Shown: piece after piece, positions 1 to 9,012 of the stretch | Position numbering within the stretch: the first letter of the stretch is position 1 | Layout of the letters: every line of letters starts with the position of its first letter | Assembly: GCA_965223735.1 (NCBI GenBank) | Contig: OZ245010.1 | Span: 434,001-498,000 of the forward strand | DNA from: CAYFZO01 sp965223735 | GTDB lineage: Bacteria; Pseudomonadota; Gammaproteobacteria; Poriferisulfidales; Oxydemutatoraceae | Length of the DNA stretch: 64,000 bases | Reading direction: 5' to 3' | Position numbers and translations under genes: made by a program | Notes under the pieces: generated by a model | What the model was told of the DNA's origin: nothing | The model's input: only the letters and a program-made list of their open reading frames with translations | The model's database searches: none

Positions 1-344
1 GTATAACGCTTCACCGACAACTTGACCGTTTTGAAATTTGTCAGCATGCCGCCGAGCCAGCGGTGACTTACATAAGGCATATCGCAGCGCCGCGCGTGCC
101 TCACCACGGACTCCCTCGCCGCGCGCTTAGTGCCGACAAAAAGGATCTTGCCGCCGGAAGCAGCCACCGTCCTGAGATAGTCGAGCGCCGACTTGAACAT
201 CGGCAAAGTCGTATCGAGGTCGATGATGTGGATTTTATTGCGCTCCCCGTATATGTAGGGAGCCATCTTAGGATTCCAGAACCGCGCCTGGTGCCCGAAA
301 TGGACACCGGCCTCGAACATCTGGCGGATATTGGGCTCGGGCAT
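1..344 (-). CDS. rpsB: 30S ribosomal protein S2 (5' part, cut by window edge)
   Basis: Structural protein of the small ribosomal subunit. The minus strand reads MPEPNIRQMFEAGVHFGHQ and then a typical S2 N-terminus with the conserved HFGHQ, WNPKM and IYGERN motifs, continuing through VGTKRAA and HRWLGGMLTN until the window ends. About 114 of roughly 240 residues are present. The ATG at 344 is preceded by a perfect AGGAGG at 351-356, which fixes the start. In many gammaproteobacteria rpsB lies next to and divergent from map; here two FGE-like genes lie between them. Identification is from direct recognition of S2 motifs. Confidence 0.95.
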   Translation of the reverse strand, partial: MPEPNIRQMFEAGVHFGHQARFWNPKMAPYIYGERNKIHIIDLDTTLPMFKSALDYLRTVAASGGKILFVGTKRAARESVVRHARRCDMPYVSHRWLGGMLTNFKTVKLSVKRY

Positions 345-488
345 AACAAGCCTCCTGTGGTTTGGGTTAAAACTCACGCACCCCCCTGTCCGTGACCTTG
401 CGGCACCCGACGAACAGGTTAAGGCGTGCGGTCGGTTTCATGCGGCGTCCTGCCGGGAAAACCGGCACCGGGACGCTGCGCGCGGGCT

Positions 489-518
489 TTTATATCACAG
501 ACCGGGAACCGAAAGCAA
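489..518 (-). promoter_or_regulatory. Candidate sigma70 promoter of rpsB
   Basis: On the minus strand there is a TTGCTT (-35, 513-518), an 18-base spacer and a TATAAA (-10, 489-494), followed at once by a GC-rich discriminator. That layout is usual for stringently controlled ribosomal promoters. Transcription would start near 482, giving an rpsB leader of about 138 nt, long enough for S2 autoregulation. Inferred from sequence only. Confidence 0.5.
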
Positions 519-554
519 AAATGCCGGAGGACGGCACGGGTTTCAGGCCGGGGA

Positions 555-1394
555 CTACAAGTCCCGCGCCACACGGAAACCGATAAAGGAAACGCCGTAC
601 CCGCTGACAATCCAGTAGCGGTTTGCCGCACGCAGATTCCCGGTGTCGAGATTGTTCCAGGAGCCGCCGCGGATCACGCCGATGTTCTTGTTGGCCGACG
701 CCATCCAGGCGCTGCCGTCAACGGGTGCCCCGTTGTAATCATCATGCCAGCAATCTTCCACCCATTCCCATACATTCCCATGCATATCATATAGACCGAA
801 TTTATTCGGCTGAAAACTTCCGACGGGAGACGCCTGTTCAAAACCATCAGCGCACGCTTCACCGCAATTGGCATGGCCACGGAGAGATTCTTCGCTATTG
901 CCGGAATGATACCGGGTGTCGGTGCCCGCCCGCGCCGCGTATTCCCATTCCGATTCCGTCAACAGACGATAGCGCTTACCGGTCTCGCTGCTCAACCAGG
1001 CGGCATAAGCCCTGGCCTCACCCTGATTGACACACACGACAGGATCCTGTTCCCGATGGCCGTGCCGACGTTCGCGCCAACTGGCACCGGTTCCACAGAG
1101 CCTCGTCCGGTAGCCCGTCGCGTCTGAAAATGCCAGAAATTGAGCCTTTGTCACTTCATATTTGCCCACCGCAAAGGATTTAATATGAACCGTATGCACC
1201 GGACGTTCGTCGCTGTCACCCCCGCCCTGAATATCGCCCATACGGAAACTCCCCGCCGGCAAAACAACCATCTCCGGTTCCGGTACCCAGTCGTCGGCGC
1301 CCACGGGCTCTGCACCGCACGCCGGAAGAGCCACCAGCAATACCACCGCCGCAAAATACCGCGCAAAGCAACCTGAATGCTCCGCATGATTCAC
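555..1394 (-). CDS. Exported FGE-sulfatase-fold (SUMF1-like) protein, copy 1
   Basis: A 279-residue protein with a short N-terminal hydrophobic stretch ending in LPAC, a plausible lipobox, so probably a lipoprotein. The rest is a formylglycine-generating-enzyme-like fold with the hallmarks GSFRMGD, YEVTKAQF, RLLTESEWEYAARAG, GLYDMHGNVWEWVED, VIRGGSW and GFRVARD. The C-terminal cysteine pair that true formylglycine-generating enzymes need for catalysis is absent (the stretch after RGGSW reads NNLDTGNLRAANRYW), so a sugar- or ligand-binding or structural role is likelier than sulfatase activation. It has a close tandem paralogue upstream. The start at 1394 is GTG and has no clear ribosome binding site. 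The substrate is unknown. Confidence 0.85.
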   Translation of the reverse strand: MNHAEHSGCFARYFAAVVLLVALPACGAEPVGADDWVPEPEMVVLPAGSFRMGDIQGGGDSDERPVHTVHIKSFAVGKYEVTKAQFLAFSDATGYRTRLCGTGASWRERRHGHREQDPVVCVNQGEARAYAAWLSSETGKRYRLLTESEWEYAARAGTDTRYHSGNSEESLRGHANCGEACADGFEQASPVGSFQPNKFGLYDMHGNVWEWVEDCWHDDYNGAPVDGSAWMASANKNIGVIRGGSWNNLDTGNLRAANRYWIVSGYGVSFIGFRVARDL

Positions 1395-1537
1395 AGGCGG
1401 ATCCCAAGATCAGCAAGGTGTGTATTCAGCAGAATACGCCGGTCGGCGCCATTGTCAATCCCGCGACAAGCGGCGCGGCGGTGGCGGCTGTCGCCGTAAT
1501 CACATACAAAGCGTTTCGTCTTTGCAGCCAATAGGGA

Positions 1538-2473
1538 TTACAAGTCCCGCGCCACGCGGAAACCGATACTCTGACTGGGCGTGTTGCGCAAGTTGCTGGC
1601 ACGGTTCGCCGAACGCAAACTCGAGGGCGCGTTCGTGAACCAAGCACCGCCGCGGATCTGGCTCTGATCTTCACGGCGACATGGCGACGTCACGGCGCTG
1701 CCGTCGTCAGGCGCCCCTTCGTAATTCACCTGCGCGCAATCTTCCACCCATTCCCAGACATTACCGTGCATATCATATAAACCAAATCCATTCGGCGAAA
1801 AACTCCCGACGGGAGACGTATATTCAAAACCGTCACTACATGAGTTTTCAGAGCAATTGGCCTGGCCACTGAGCGATCCATCGCTATTGCCAAAATAGTA
1901 CCGGGTCTCGGTGCCCGCCCGCGCCGCGTATTCCCATTCCGATTCCGTCAACAGGCGATACCGCTTGCCCGTCCGCCCATTCAGCCAGGCAATATAGGCT
2001 CGGGCATCAGACCAACTGACGCATACAACAGGATGCCGCTCCGGTTGGTTGAAATCGAGCGAGCTAAGAGGGTCGCGCCAATCCCCATCAGGGTCCGCGC
2101 AAACGCTTGGGTTGTAGCCCGTCGCCTCCACAAATGCCCCGAATTGGGCCTGCGTCACTTCATATTTACCCACCGCGAAGGATTTAATACGAACCGTATG
2201 CACTGGCATTTCGTCGGATTGACCAACGCCTTGAATATCCCCCATGCGGAAACTCCCCGCCGGCAAAACAACCATCTCCGGTTCCAGTGTCCGGCCGTCG
2301 GCACCACAGATCCTTTGCGCGTGCGCCGGAAGATTCACCAGCAATGCCGCCAGCACAAAGTACCGTACAAAAGCCAGTACAGTTATGGAATACGCCCTGA
2401 AAGCCGGGCGCGCTTTATTAAATCGGCGCTTATGACTTGTCGGCGACAATAACCGCTTCACATTATCCGGCAT
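1538..2473 (-). CDS. Exported FGE-sulfatase-fold (SUMF1-like) protein, copy 2
   Basis: A 311-residue paralogue of the next gene downstream, sharing MVVLPAGSFRMGDIQG, IKSFAVGKYEVT, YRLLTESEWEYAARAGT and GLYDMHGNVWEWVEDC. A hydrophobic signal segment (about residues 30-52) ends in AHA, suggesting Sec export with signal peptidase I cleavage rather than lipidation. As in copy 1, the catalytic cysteine pair of genuine FGEs is missing. The ATG at 2473 follows a GGAG-type ribosome binding site. The two genes are read in the same direction with a 143-base gap. The pair lies between rpsB and map, normally neighbours, which suggests insertion and then local duplication. Confidence 0.85.
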   Translation of the reverse strand: MPDNVKRLLSPTSHKRRFNKARPAFRAYSITVLAFVRYFVLAALLVNLPAHAQRICGADGRTLEPEMVVLPAGSFRMGDIQGVGQSDEMPVHTVRIKSFAVGKYEVTQAQFGAFVEATGYNPSVCADPDGDWRDPLSSLDFNQPERHPVVCVSWSDARAYIAWLNGRTGKRYRLLTESEWEYAARAGTETRYYFGNSDGSLSGQANCSENSCSDGFEYTSPVGSFSPNGFGLYDMHGNVWEWVEDCAQVNYEGAPDDGSAVTSPCRREDQSQIRGGAWFTNAPSSLRSANRASNLRNTPSQSIGFRVARDL

Positions 2474-2859
2474 GTATCGCTCCGCTCATTGGAATAACCG
2501 CTTCGTGGAAAAAGGCGGCATAAGTTTGTAATGGTACTACAATTTCCCGGGCAGTGTATGATGCCGCCATTAGGGGGCAAACGAGGGCGGATGCCCCCCG
2601 CGGACGCCACTGCATTGCCGGGGCGCGGTAGCAACGCCCGCGGGGGTGTATCGCTTGGATTAGGCCGCGGGCCGCGAACGCTTTGGGCGCCATCCACGAT
2701 GCCGTCCCGACACACGGCACGCTACAGACCGGCTGGCCCCGGGGTATGCCGGAGATGGCATTCAAGCCGTGTTTGCTCCAAAATGCCGGGACTTCACTTC
2801 TGCAATTTCACCCCCGGCTTACTGTCCTCCCCGTGTCCTTACCAAAACCCCCTGTCCCA
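2474..2859. other. Divergent intergenic region between the FGE pair and map
   Basis: No gene is recognisable in these 386 bases. Open frames run through it (one continues upstream of map) but none resembles a known protein. The map frame is open back to 2683, yet homology to MAP begins only at 2860. The stretch must hold the divergent promoters; I could not identify a convincing -35/-10 pair. Confidence 0.5.
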
Positions 2860-3630
2860 ATGAAATCCCTGATCAAAAGCGACGAAGAAATCGAGAAAAT
2901 GCGCGCGGCAGGCAAGGCGGCGGCGCAGGTGCTGGAAATGATCGCCGAGCACGTCCGCATCGGCATCACCACCGGAAAACTCGACCAGATCTGCGACGAC
3001 TATATCGTCAAAGAACTCGACTGCATCCCCGCGCCGAAAAACTACCGGGGGTTTCCAAAGTCGATCTGCACTTCGCTGAATCATCAGGTGTGCCACGGCA
3101 TCCCGGGTGAACGCAAACTCAAGGACGGTGACATCCTGAACATAGACGTCACCGTGATCAGGAACGGCTATCACGGCGACTCCAGCCGGATGTTCGCACT
3201 CGGCAAGCCCAGCGTGCAAGCGACGCGCCTGATCGACACAGCCTACGAGGTGATGCGCCTCGGTATCACCGTCGTCAAGCCCGGTATGCACCTCGGCGAC
3301 GTCGGCTGCACGATCCAGAAATACGCCGAGCAGAACCGCTGCAGCGTTGTGCGCGAATATTGCGGACACGGTATCGGACGCGAATTTCATGAGGAGCCGC
3401 AGGTCCTTCACTACGGCAACCCCGGCACCGGGCTTGAGCTTCAACCCGGCATGACGTTCACCGTCGAACCGATGATCAACGCCGGCAAACGCCACGTCAG
3501 GCTGCTGCCCGACGGCTGGACGGTGGTGACCAAGGATCATTCGCTGTCGGCGCAATGGGAGCATACGGTGCTGGTCACCGCGGAAGGGCATGAAATCCTG
3601 ACGTTGCGCTCCGACGAATCCCCCGCGTGA
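2860..3630 (+). CDS. map: Type I methionine aminopeptidase
   Basis: Removes the initiator methionine from nascent proteins in the cytosol using a dinuclear metal centre. The 256-residue product has the full family set: H79 (VCHG), metal ligands D96 (LNIDV), D107 (GYHGDSS), H170 (CGHGIG), E203 (VEPM) and E234 (QWEH). Length matches E. coli MAP (264). The open frame extends upstream, but MKSLIKSDEEIEKMR is the normal family N-terminus, so 2860 is chosen although no strong ribosome binding site precedes it. It is followed in the same direction by the dap genes. Confidence 0.95.
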   Translation: MKSLIKSDEEIEKMRAAGKAAAQVLEMIAEHVRIGITTGKLDQICDDYIVKELDCIPAPKNYRGFPKSICTSLNHQVCHGIPGERKLKDGDILNIDVTVIRNGYHGDSSRMFALGKPSVQATRLIDTAYEVMRLGITVVKPGMHLGDVGCTIQKYAEQNRCSVVREYCGHGIGREFHEEPQVLHYGNPGTGLELQPGMTFTVEPMINAGKRHVRLLPDGWTVVTKDHSLSAQWEHTVLVTAEGHEILTLRSDESPA

Positions 3631-3709
3631 CGGTCATACGAATGAACTTCGGCCGCGGTCGTTTACGGAGCCACGGCAGATTACCTGCACGGAAACGGGA
3701 AGCGATCCA

Positions 3710-4912
3710 ATGAACAACCGTCTCGACCTGCTGCACGCCTACCCCTTTGATCAGTTGAAGAAGCTGCTGGCCGACGTGTCTCCAGCGAATGTTCCCCCGA
3801 TCAGGCTATCGGTCGGCGAACCGCAACATCCGCCACCTGCCGCCGCGTTGCAAAGCGTCATCGAGAACGCGGCACAGTTCGGAAAATACCCTTCGATGCG
3901 CGGCGAAGACACATTGCGGGAAGCTTGCCTCGAATGGCTGTGCCGACGTTTCAATCTCGACGCAACAACCCTCGCTCCCGACCGCCACGTGCTGCCACTG
4001 AACGGCACGCGCGAGGGTCTGTTCGCCGTCGGGCAGTGCCTGATCGACGGTGCCGATGACCCGATCGTGATGATGCCCAACCCGCTGTACCAGATCTACG
4101 AAGGCGCCGCGCTGCTCGCGGGCGCCGAACCCCACTACCTGAACTGCCAGGAAAGCCATGATTTCCTGCCGGACTTCGACGCGGTGCCGGATGCAGTCTG
4201 GCGGCGATGCCAACTGGTCTATCTGTGCACGCCGGACAACCCGAGCGGCGCGGTGCTGCCGCAGGCGGCGCTACAAGCCTTGATTGAACGCGCGCACCGT
4301 TTTGACTTCACCGTTGTCTCGGACGAATGTTATTGCGAGATCTACCACGACGAGACCGCACCGCCTCAGGGCCTGCTCGCCGCCTCGCAGGCGATGGACA
4401 ACGCGGGACACTCGCGTTGCCTCGCCTTTTACAGCCTGTCAAAACGCTCTAACCTGCCCGGGCTGCGCTCAGGCTTTGCAGCCGGCAGCAAAGCACTGCT
4501 CGCGCGGTTTCTGAACTATCGCATCTATCACGGTTGCTCGATGCCGCCGCCGTTGCAGCGGGCGAGCATCAGCGCGTGGCGCGACGAACAGCACGTCATC
4601 GAAAACCGCCGCCTGTATCGTGAGAAATTCAAGCAGTTCATCCAAATCGTCGGTGATAAAATGCCCTTACGGGCGCCCGCCGCCGGCTTCTATCTGTGGC
4701 CGGACGTCGGCGCGGACAGCGAACAGTTTGCACGCCTGCTGTATAGGCACCGGAACCTCGAAACCCTGCCCGGCACCTACCTCGCAAGAGAAGTCGGCGG
4801 CGTCAATCCGGGACGGAACCGCGTGCGCATCGCGCTCGTGGCAGCACCCGAAGTCTGTGAAGAAGGCGCGCGCCGGCTGCGCAGTTTCATCGAGGGTTTT
4901 TCAGGAAATTAA
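3710..4912 (+). CDS. dapC: Succinyldiaminopimelate transaminase
   Basis: PLP-dependent class I/II aminotransferase that converts N-succinyl-2-amino-6-ketopimelate to N-succinyl-LL-diaminopimelate in lysine and peptidoglycan synthesis. The 400 residues show the fold-type I signature: N177 in TPDNPSG, D205 in VVSDECY, the Schiff-base lysine K245 in SLSKRSNLPGLR, and a C-terminal substrate-carboxylate arginine in NRVRIAL. The SLSKRSN version of the lysine motif is typical of DapC. The assignment is strengthened by dapD 12 bases downstream and dapE after it; an ArgD-like enzyme would have a different lysine context. Confidence 0.92.
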   Translation: MNNRLDLLHAYPFDQLKKLLADVSPANVPPIRLSVGEPQHPPPAAALQSVIENAAQFGKYPSMRGEDTLREACLEWLCRRFNLDATTLAPDRHVLPLNGTREGLFAVGQCLIDGADDPIVMMPNPLYQIYEGAALLAGAEPHYLNCQESHDFLPDFDAVPDAVWRRCQLVYLCTPDNPSGAVLPQAALQALIERAHRFDFTVVSDECYCEIYHDETAPPQGLLAASQAMDNAGHSRCLAFYSLSKRSNLPGLRSGFAAGSKALLARFLNYRIYHGCSMPPPLQRASISAWRDEQHVIENRRLYREKFKQFIQIVGDKMPLRAPAAGFYLWPDVGADSEQFARLLYRHRNLETLPGTYLAREVGGVNPGRNRVRIALVAAPEVCEEGARRLRSFIEGFSGN

Positions 4913-4924
4913 CGCGAAGGCATC

Positions 4925-5752
4925 ATGCAAGACCTGATTGAAGTGATCGAACAGGCGTTCGCAGAGCGCGAATCGCTGTCGCCGTCCACCGCGGCGCCGG
5001 AAATCAAGCGGGCGGTCGCGCGCTGCCTTGCCGGCCTCGACCGGGGCGAGTGGCGAGTGGCGGAGAAGAGCAACGGCGAGTGGCGGGTGAACCAATGGCT
5101 CAAACAGGCCGTGCTATTGTCGTTCAGGTTGAACGACAATCAAGTCATCGACGCCGGCCATACCCGTTTCTACGACAAGGTGCCGCTGAAATACGCCGAC
5201 ACCGACGAGGCCGGTTTTACCGCCGCCGGCGTCCGGGTCGTGCCGACGGCCATCGCCCGCCACGGCTCGTACCAGGCGCCCGACGTCGTGATGATGCCGT
5301 GCTACATCAACATCGGCGCCTACGTCGATAGCGGCACGATGGTGGACACCTGGGCGACCGTCGGTTCGTGCGCGCAGATCGGCAAACACGTGCACCTGTC
5401 GGGCGGCGTCGGCATCGGCGGCGTGCTTGAACCGCTGCAAGCCGCGCCGACCATCATCGAAGACAACTGCTTCATTGGCGCACGTTCGGAAATCGTCGAG
5501 GGCGTCATTGTCGAACAGGGCTCAGTGATCTCGATGGGGGTTTATATCGGCCAAAGCACGCGCATCTACAACCGCGAGACCGATGAAATCGCCTACGGGC
5601 GCATCCCGGCGGGCTCGGTCGTCGTACCCGGCAGCCTGCCGTCAAAAAACGGCGCCTACAGCCTGTATTGCGCGGTGATCGTCAAGCAGGTGGATCAAAA
5701 GACACGCAGCAAAGTCGGCATCAATGAACTGCTGCGGCAAAATACCCGGTGA
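4925..5752 (+). CDS. dapD: Tetrahydrodipicolinate N-succinyltransferase
   Basis: Uses succinyl-CoA to succinylate tetrahydrodipicolinate, the first committed step of the succinylase branch to meso-diaminopimelate. The 275-residue length equals the E. coli enzyme. An N-terminal helical part is followed by a left-handed beta-helix of hexapeptide repeats, visible from about residue 100 (VVMMPCYINIGAYVDSGTMVDTWATVGSCAQIG) to about 220. The ATG at 4925 has a GAAGG ribosome binding site. It is probably co-transcribed with dapC, 12 bases upstream. Confidence 0.95.
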   Translation: MQDLIEVIEQAFAERESLSPSTAAPEIKRAVARCLAGLDRGEWRVAEKSNGEWRVNQWLKQAVLLSFRLNDNQVIDAGHTRFYDKVPLKYADTDEAGFTAAGVRVVPTAIARHGSYQAPDVVMMPCYINIGAYVDSGTMVDTWATVGSCAQIGKHVHLSGGVGIGGVLEPLQAAPTIIEDNCFIGARSEIVEGVIVEQGSVISMGVYIGQSTRIYNRETDEIAYGRIPAGSVVVPGSLPSKNGAYSLYCAVIVKQVDQKTRSKVGINELLRQNTR

Positions 5753-5809
5753 CCCCGGCTAACCGCTGACGGTCCCGCCCCGGCGGCGCCTGCGGAAACC
5801 CGTAAAACC

Positions 5810-6952
5810 ATGAACGATACGCTGAAACTGGTCAGGGCGCTGATTGAGCGCCCTTCAGTGACGCCGGATGACGCCGGCTGCCAGCCCCTGATCACCGGAC
5901 AACTCGCACCGTCGGGCTTTGCGGCAACGCATTTCGATCGCGGAGACGTATCCAACCTGTGGTTGCGCCGAGGTGACGCTGCGCCATTACTCGTGTTCGC
6001 GGGCCACACCGACGTCGTCCCTCCCGGCGACGAGTCGGCGTGGAGATACCCGCCGTTCACCCCGACTGAAAAAGGCAACCTGCTCTACGGTCGCGGCGCC
6101 GCCGACATGAAGGGCGGGATCGCCGCAATGGTCGTCGCCTGCCGCCGCTTCGTCGAAGCGTATCCGGACCATAAAGGCTCGCTTGCGTTGCTGATCACCA
6201 GCGACGAGGAGGGCCCCGCGCTGGACGGCACCCGCCACATCGTCGAACAACTCGCCGCGCGCAAGGAGAAAATCGACTGGTGCGTGCTCGGCGAGCCCAC
6301 GTCCGAAAACAAGCTCGGCGACATGCTCAGGCACGGGCGGCGCGGATCACTGACGGGCGGATTGACAGTCAAAGGCAGGCAGGGACATATCGCCTACCCG
6401 CAAAATGCGTTGAACCCGATTCACGCTTTCGCGCCGACATTATCCGCACTGTGCAATGAAACCTGGAACGCGGGCAACGCCGACTTCCCGCCGACGACGT
6501 TCCAAGTCGCATCTGTCAACGCGGGGGTCGGCGCCGACAATGTGATCCCCGGCACGCTGGAGGTGCGTTTCAACTTCCGCTTTTCGACCGAAACCGACGA
6601 GGCGACGCTGCGCGCGCGCGTCGAAAAGCAACTCGACGCGGCCAAAGCCGGCGACAGACTTGACTACGAAATTGAATGGCATCTGTCAGGGCGGCCGTTT
6701 TTGACGCCCATCGACGCGATGCTTGTGAAGACCGTGCAGGAAGCGGTATCGGAGACCACCGGCGCCACACCGCGCTGCTCAACCGCCGGAGGCACCTCCG
6801 ACGGACGCTTCATCACGCCGACCGGCGCCGAGGTGGTCGAAATCGGCCCGGTGAACAAAAGCATCCACAAAGTGAACGAGCACGTGAAAGTCGAGGACCT
6901 GGAGAGCCTGGCACGGATCTATCAGCGGATCATGGAGAAGCTGCTGTCCTGA
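5810..6952 (+). CDS. dapE: Succinyl-diaminopimelate desuccinylase
   Basis: Dizinc M20-family hydrolase that releases succinate from N-succinyl-LL-diaminopimelate in the cytosol. Visible ligands and catalytic residues: H66 and D68 in FAGHTDVVPPGDE, D99 in GRGAADMKGG, and E133/E134 in SDEEGPALDGT; a C-terminal SIHKVNEH supplies the final histidine region. The 380-residue length is usual. It completes a dapC-dapD-dapE cluster; dapA lies separately at about 31 kb. It converges with the exonuclease gene, leaving seven bases between stop codons. Confidence 0.95.
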   Translation: MNDTLKLVRALIERPSVTPDDAGCQPLITGQLAPSGFAATHFDRGDVSNLWLRRGDAAPLLVFAGHTDVVPPGDESAWRYPPFTPTEKGNLLYGRGAADMKGGIAAMVVACRRFVEAYPDHKGSLALLITSDEEGPALDGTRHIVEQLAARKEKIDWCVLGEPTSENKLGDMLRHGRRGSLTGGLTVKGRQGHIAYPQNALNPIHAFAPTLSALCNETWNAGNADFPPTTFQVASVNAGVGADNVIPGTLEVRFNFRFSTETDEATLRARVEKQLDAAKAGDRLDYEIEWHLSGRPFLTPIDAMLVKTVQEAVSETTGATPRCSTAGGTSDGRFITPTGAEVVEIGPVNKSIHKVNEHVKVEDLESLARIYQRIMEKLLS

Positions 6953-6959
6953 ACCCGCG

Positions 6960-7727
6960 TCAGTGCCACACCTCAAGAAACTGCTTCAGATGGGCGGCCT
7001 CGGACGCCACCAGCGTATCCCTGAGCTGCCGGCACGCGCGCTCGTAGCCGTCAGCGCCGAGACGCCCGCGCATCAACTGGAATCTCAGGTAGATCAGGTA
7101 CGTATTCAGCGAATCAACTTCGCAATAGTTCCTGATCTCCCCGATGCGCCCTTCCTGCCAGGCTTCCCAGACGTTGGCACTGCCGACACCTTGCTTGCCG
7201 GGAAAACCCAGCATCTTCGCCACCGCGTCGAGCGGTGCGGCGGCACGCAACTGATAGCCCGACAGCACGTCCATCAGATCAATGTGGCGCCAGTGAAAAC
7301 GCCCCAGATAACTGTTCCAGCGAAATGACTGATCTTCGTCGCCGGTCTCCCAGTAGCGCGATGCGACGACGCCGTGCAGCAGCGCGCGGTAATGCAGCAC
7401 CGGCAGGTCAAACCCAGAACCGTTCCAGCTGACCAGATCCGGCGTGTGCTGGTCGAGACCGTTGAAAAATCGCTCGACCAACTCCTTCTCCCCGGATCCC
7501 ATTTCTCCCAGAGACCAGACTTTTACCATATCCCCATCGGCGAGCACCGCCGAGACCGCGACGACGCGGTGCAGGTAATGCGGCAGGAACCCGCTGCCGG
7601 TTTTCTGGTTCTGCAGATGCTCCATCGCGGTCGCGACGTCCTTGTCGGAGACGTCGCCAAAATCGTGCAACAATCGCCCGGAGTCCGTATCCGGTATCGT
7701 CTCAATATCAAAGACCAGTGTTTTCAC
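6960..7727 (-). CDS. PolB-like predicted 3'-5' exonuclease (DNA_pol_B_exo2 family)
   Basis: A 255-residue DEDD-type exonuclease of the family annotated as predicted 3'-5' exonuclease related to the PolB exonuclease domain. Exo I is VFDIETIP (D7, E9), Exo II lies in LVSWNGSGFDLPVL and Exo III in YCEVDSLNTY. It probably acts on DNA or RNA ends; the biological substrate is not established. The frame is open further upstream, but the GTG at 7727 overlaps the cysM stop as GTGA and gives the family N-terminus MKTLVFDIE, so that start is used. It is the last gene of the lepB-to-cysM minus-strand run and is translationally coupled to cysM. Confidence 0.85.
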   Translation of the reverse strand: MKTLVFDIETIPDTDSGRLLHDFGDVSDKDVATAMEHLQNQKTGSGFLPHYLHRVVAVSAVLADGDMVKVWSLGEMGSGEKELVERFFNGLDQHTPDLVSWNGSGFDLPVLHYRALLHGVVASRYWETGDEDQSFRWNSYLGRFHWRHIDLMDVLSGYQLRAAAPLDAVAKMLGFPGKQGVGSANVWEAWQEGRIGEIRNYCEVDSLNTYLIYLRFQLMRGRLGADGYERACRQLRDTLVASEAAHLKQFLEVWH

Positions 7728-8611
7728 GCCGGAAACACGCCGGTCGATATATAACGGTCGCCGCGGTCGCAGACGATGGCAACGATGACCGCGTCGCTGA
7801 CCTCGGATGCAACCCGCAGAGCGGCGCTGACGCAACCACCCGACGATACCCCGCAGAAAATACCTTCGCACGCCGCCAGTTCACGCATCATCCGCTCGGC
7901 TTCGTCCTGTGAGACCTGAACTTCACGGTCAACCTTGCTGCGGTCATAGATTTTCGGCAGATAGGCCTCCGGCCACTTGCGAATACCGGGAATTTTCGAG
8001 CCTTCGGAAGGTGTCACGCCGACCAACTCGATCTTCGGGTTCTTCTCCTTCAAAAAAGGCCCGGCACCCATAATGGTCCCGGTCGTACCCATCGAACTCA
8101 CGAAATGCGTAATCGTCCCCCGGGTGTCGCGCCAGATTTCGGGGCCGGTACCGACATAATGCGCGTGCGGATTATCGGGGTTGGCGAACTGGTCGAGCAT
8201 CTTGCCTTTGCCCTCTTTTTCCATCTGCTCCGCAAGATCGCGCGCGCCTTCCATCCCCGCCTCCGCAGACACCAGCACGATTTCAGCGCCGAAAGCTTTC
8301 ATCGTCGCGCGCCGCTCGGCGCTCATGTTCTCGGGCATGACCAGAATCATGCGGTAGCCCCTGACCGCCGCGGCCATTGCCAGGGCAATGCCGGTGTTAC
8401 CGCTGGTCGGTTCGACCAGCACATCGCCGCGACTGATCTCACCGCGCTCTTCGGCGCGCACGATCATGCTCAGCGCGGGGCGGTCTTTCACCGAGCCGGC
8501 GGGGTTGTTGCCCTCGAGCTTGACCAGCAGGGTGTTGGCGCCTTCGTACACCCGCCTGAGTCTGACCAACGGCGTGTTGCCGACCAGATCTTCAACCGTC
8601 GAATAAGTCAT
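7724..8611 (-). CDS. cysM: O-acetylserine sulfhydrylase B (cysteine synthase)
   Basis: PLP enzyme making cysteine from O-acetylserine and sulfide or thiosulfate. The 295 residues contain the PLP lysine K42 in NPAGSVKDRPA, the phosphate loop PTSGNTGIALA, and the SSMGTTGTIMG segment. The short length, and the S-V-K-D rather than S-V-K-C-R lysine motif, favour CysM over CysK. Its start overlaps the acpS stop (ATGA at 8608-8611) and its stop overlaps the exonuclease start, so it is embedded in a tightly coupled operon. Confidence 0.92.
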   Translation of the reverse strand: MTYSTVEDLVGNTPLVRLRRVYEGANTLLVKLEGNNPAGSVKDRPALSMIVRAEERGEISRGDVLVEPTSGNTGIALAMAAAVRGYRMILVMPENMSAERRATMKAFGAEIVLVSAEAGMEGARDLAEQMEKEGKGKMLDQFANPDNPHAHYVGTGPEIWRDTRGTITHFVSSMGTTGTIMGAGPFLKEKNPKIELVGVTPSEGSKIPGIRKWPEAYLPKIYDRSKVDREVQVSQDEAERMMRELAACEGIFCGVSSGGCVSAALRVASEVSDAVIVAIVCDRGDRYISTGVFPA

Positions 8612-9012
8612 GTTTCATTCTCCTCCTCCAATATAATGGCGTACGCCACGGCATAATCCTTCTCGTCGGCGATGCTCAACAGCGCCCGCCGCCTGCACAA
8701 CGGCCGTGGATCCAACGGCGAACCCGCGGGTAACACCGCCGACGGCCGTCCGGCGGCATCGTGCCTGATCCATATTCTGCGCGCATACGCGCCGCCTGTA
8801 AAACCCAGACCGAGCGCCTTCACAAGCGCCTCCTTGGCTGCAAAACGGCGCGCAAGAAACTGCGGCGGGTCACGCTGATCGCGGTAGTCACCGTGCTCTT
8901 GCGGGTGCAGCAATTTTTGCGGAAAACGCGCAGGATGCCGCTCGAGAATCTTCCTGACGCGCGCGACGCTGACGATATCAACGCCGACGCCCAAAACGTT
9001 GCACAAATTCAT
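8608..9012 (-). CDS. acpS: Holo-[acyl-carrier-protein] synthase
   Basis: Transfers 4'-phosphopantetheine from CoA to the serine of acyl carrier protein. The 134-residue product has the AcpS signatures GVGVDIVSVARV near the N-terminus (Mg-binding aspartate) and FLARRFAAKEALVKALG in the middle (catalytic glutamate in AAKEAL). It overlaps both pdxJ and cysM by four bases. The pdxJ-acpS order is common in proteobacteria. Confidence 0.93.
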   Translation of the reverse strand: MNLCNVLGVGVDIVSVARVRKILERHPARFPQKLLHPQEHGDYRDQRDPPQFLARRFAAKEALVKALGLGFTGGAYARRIWIRHDAAGRPSAVLPAGSPLDPRPLCRRRALLSIADEKDYAVAYAIILEEENET

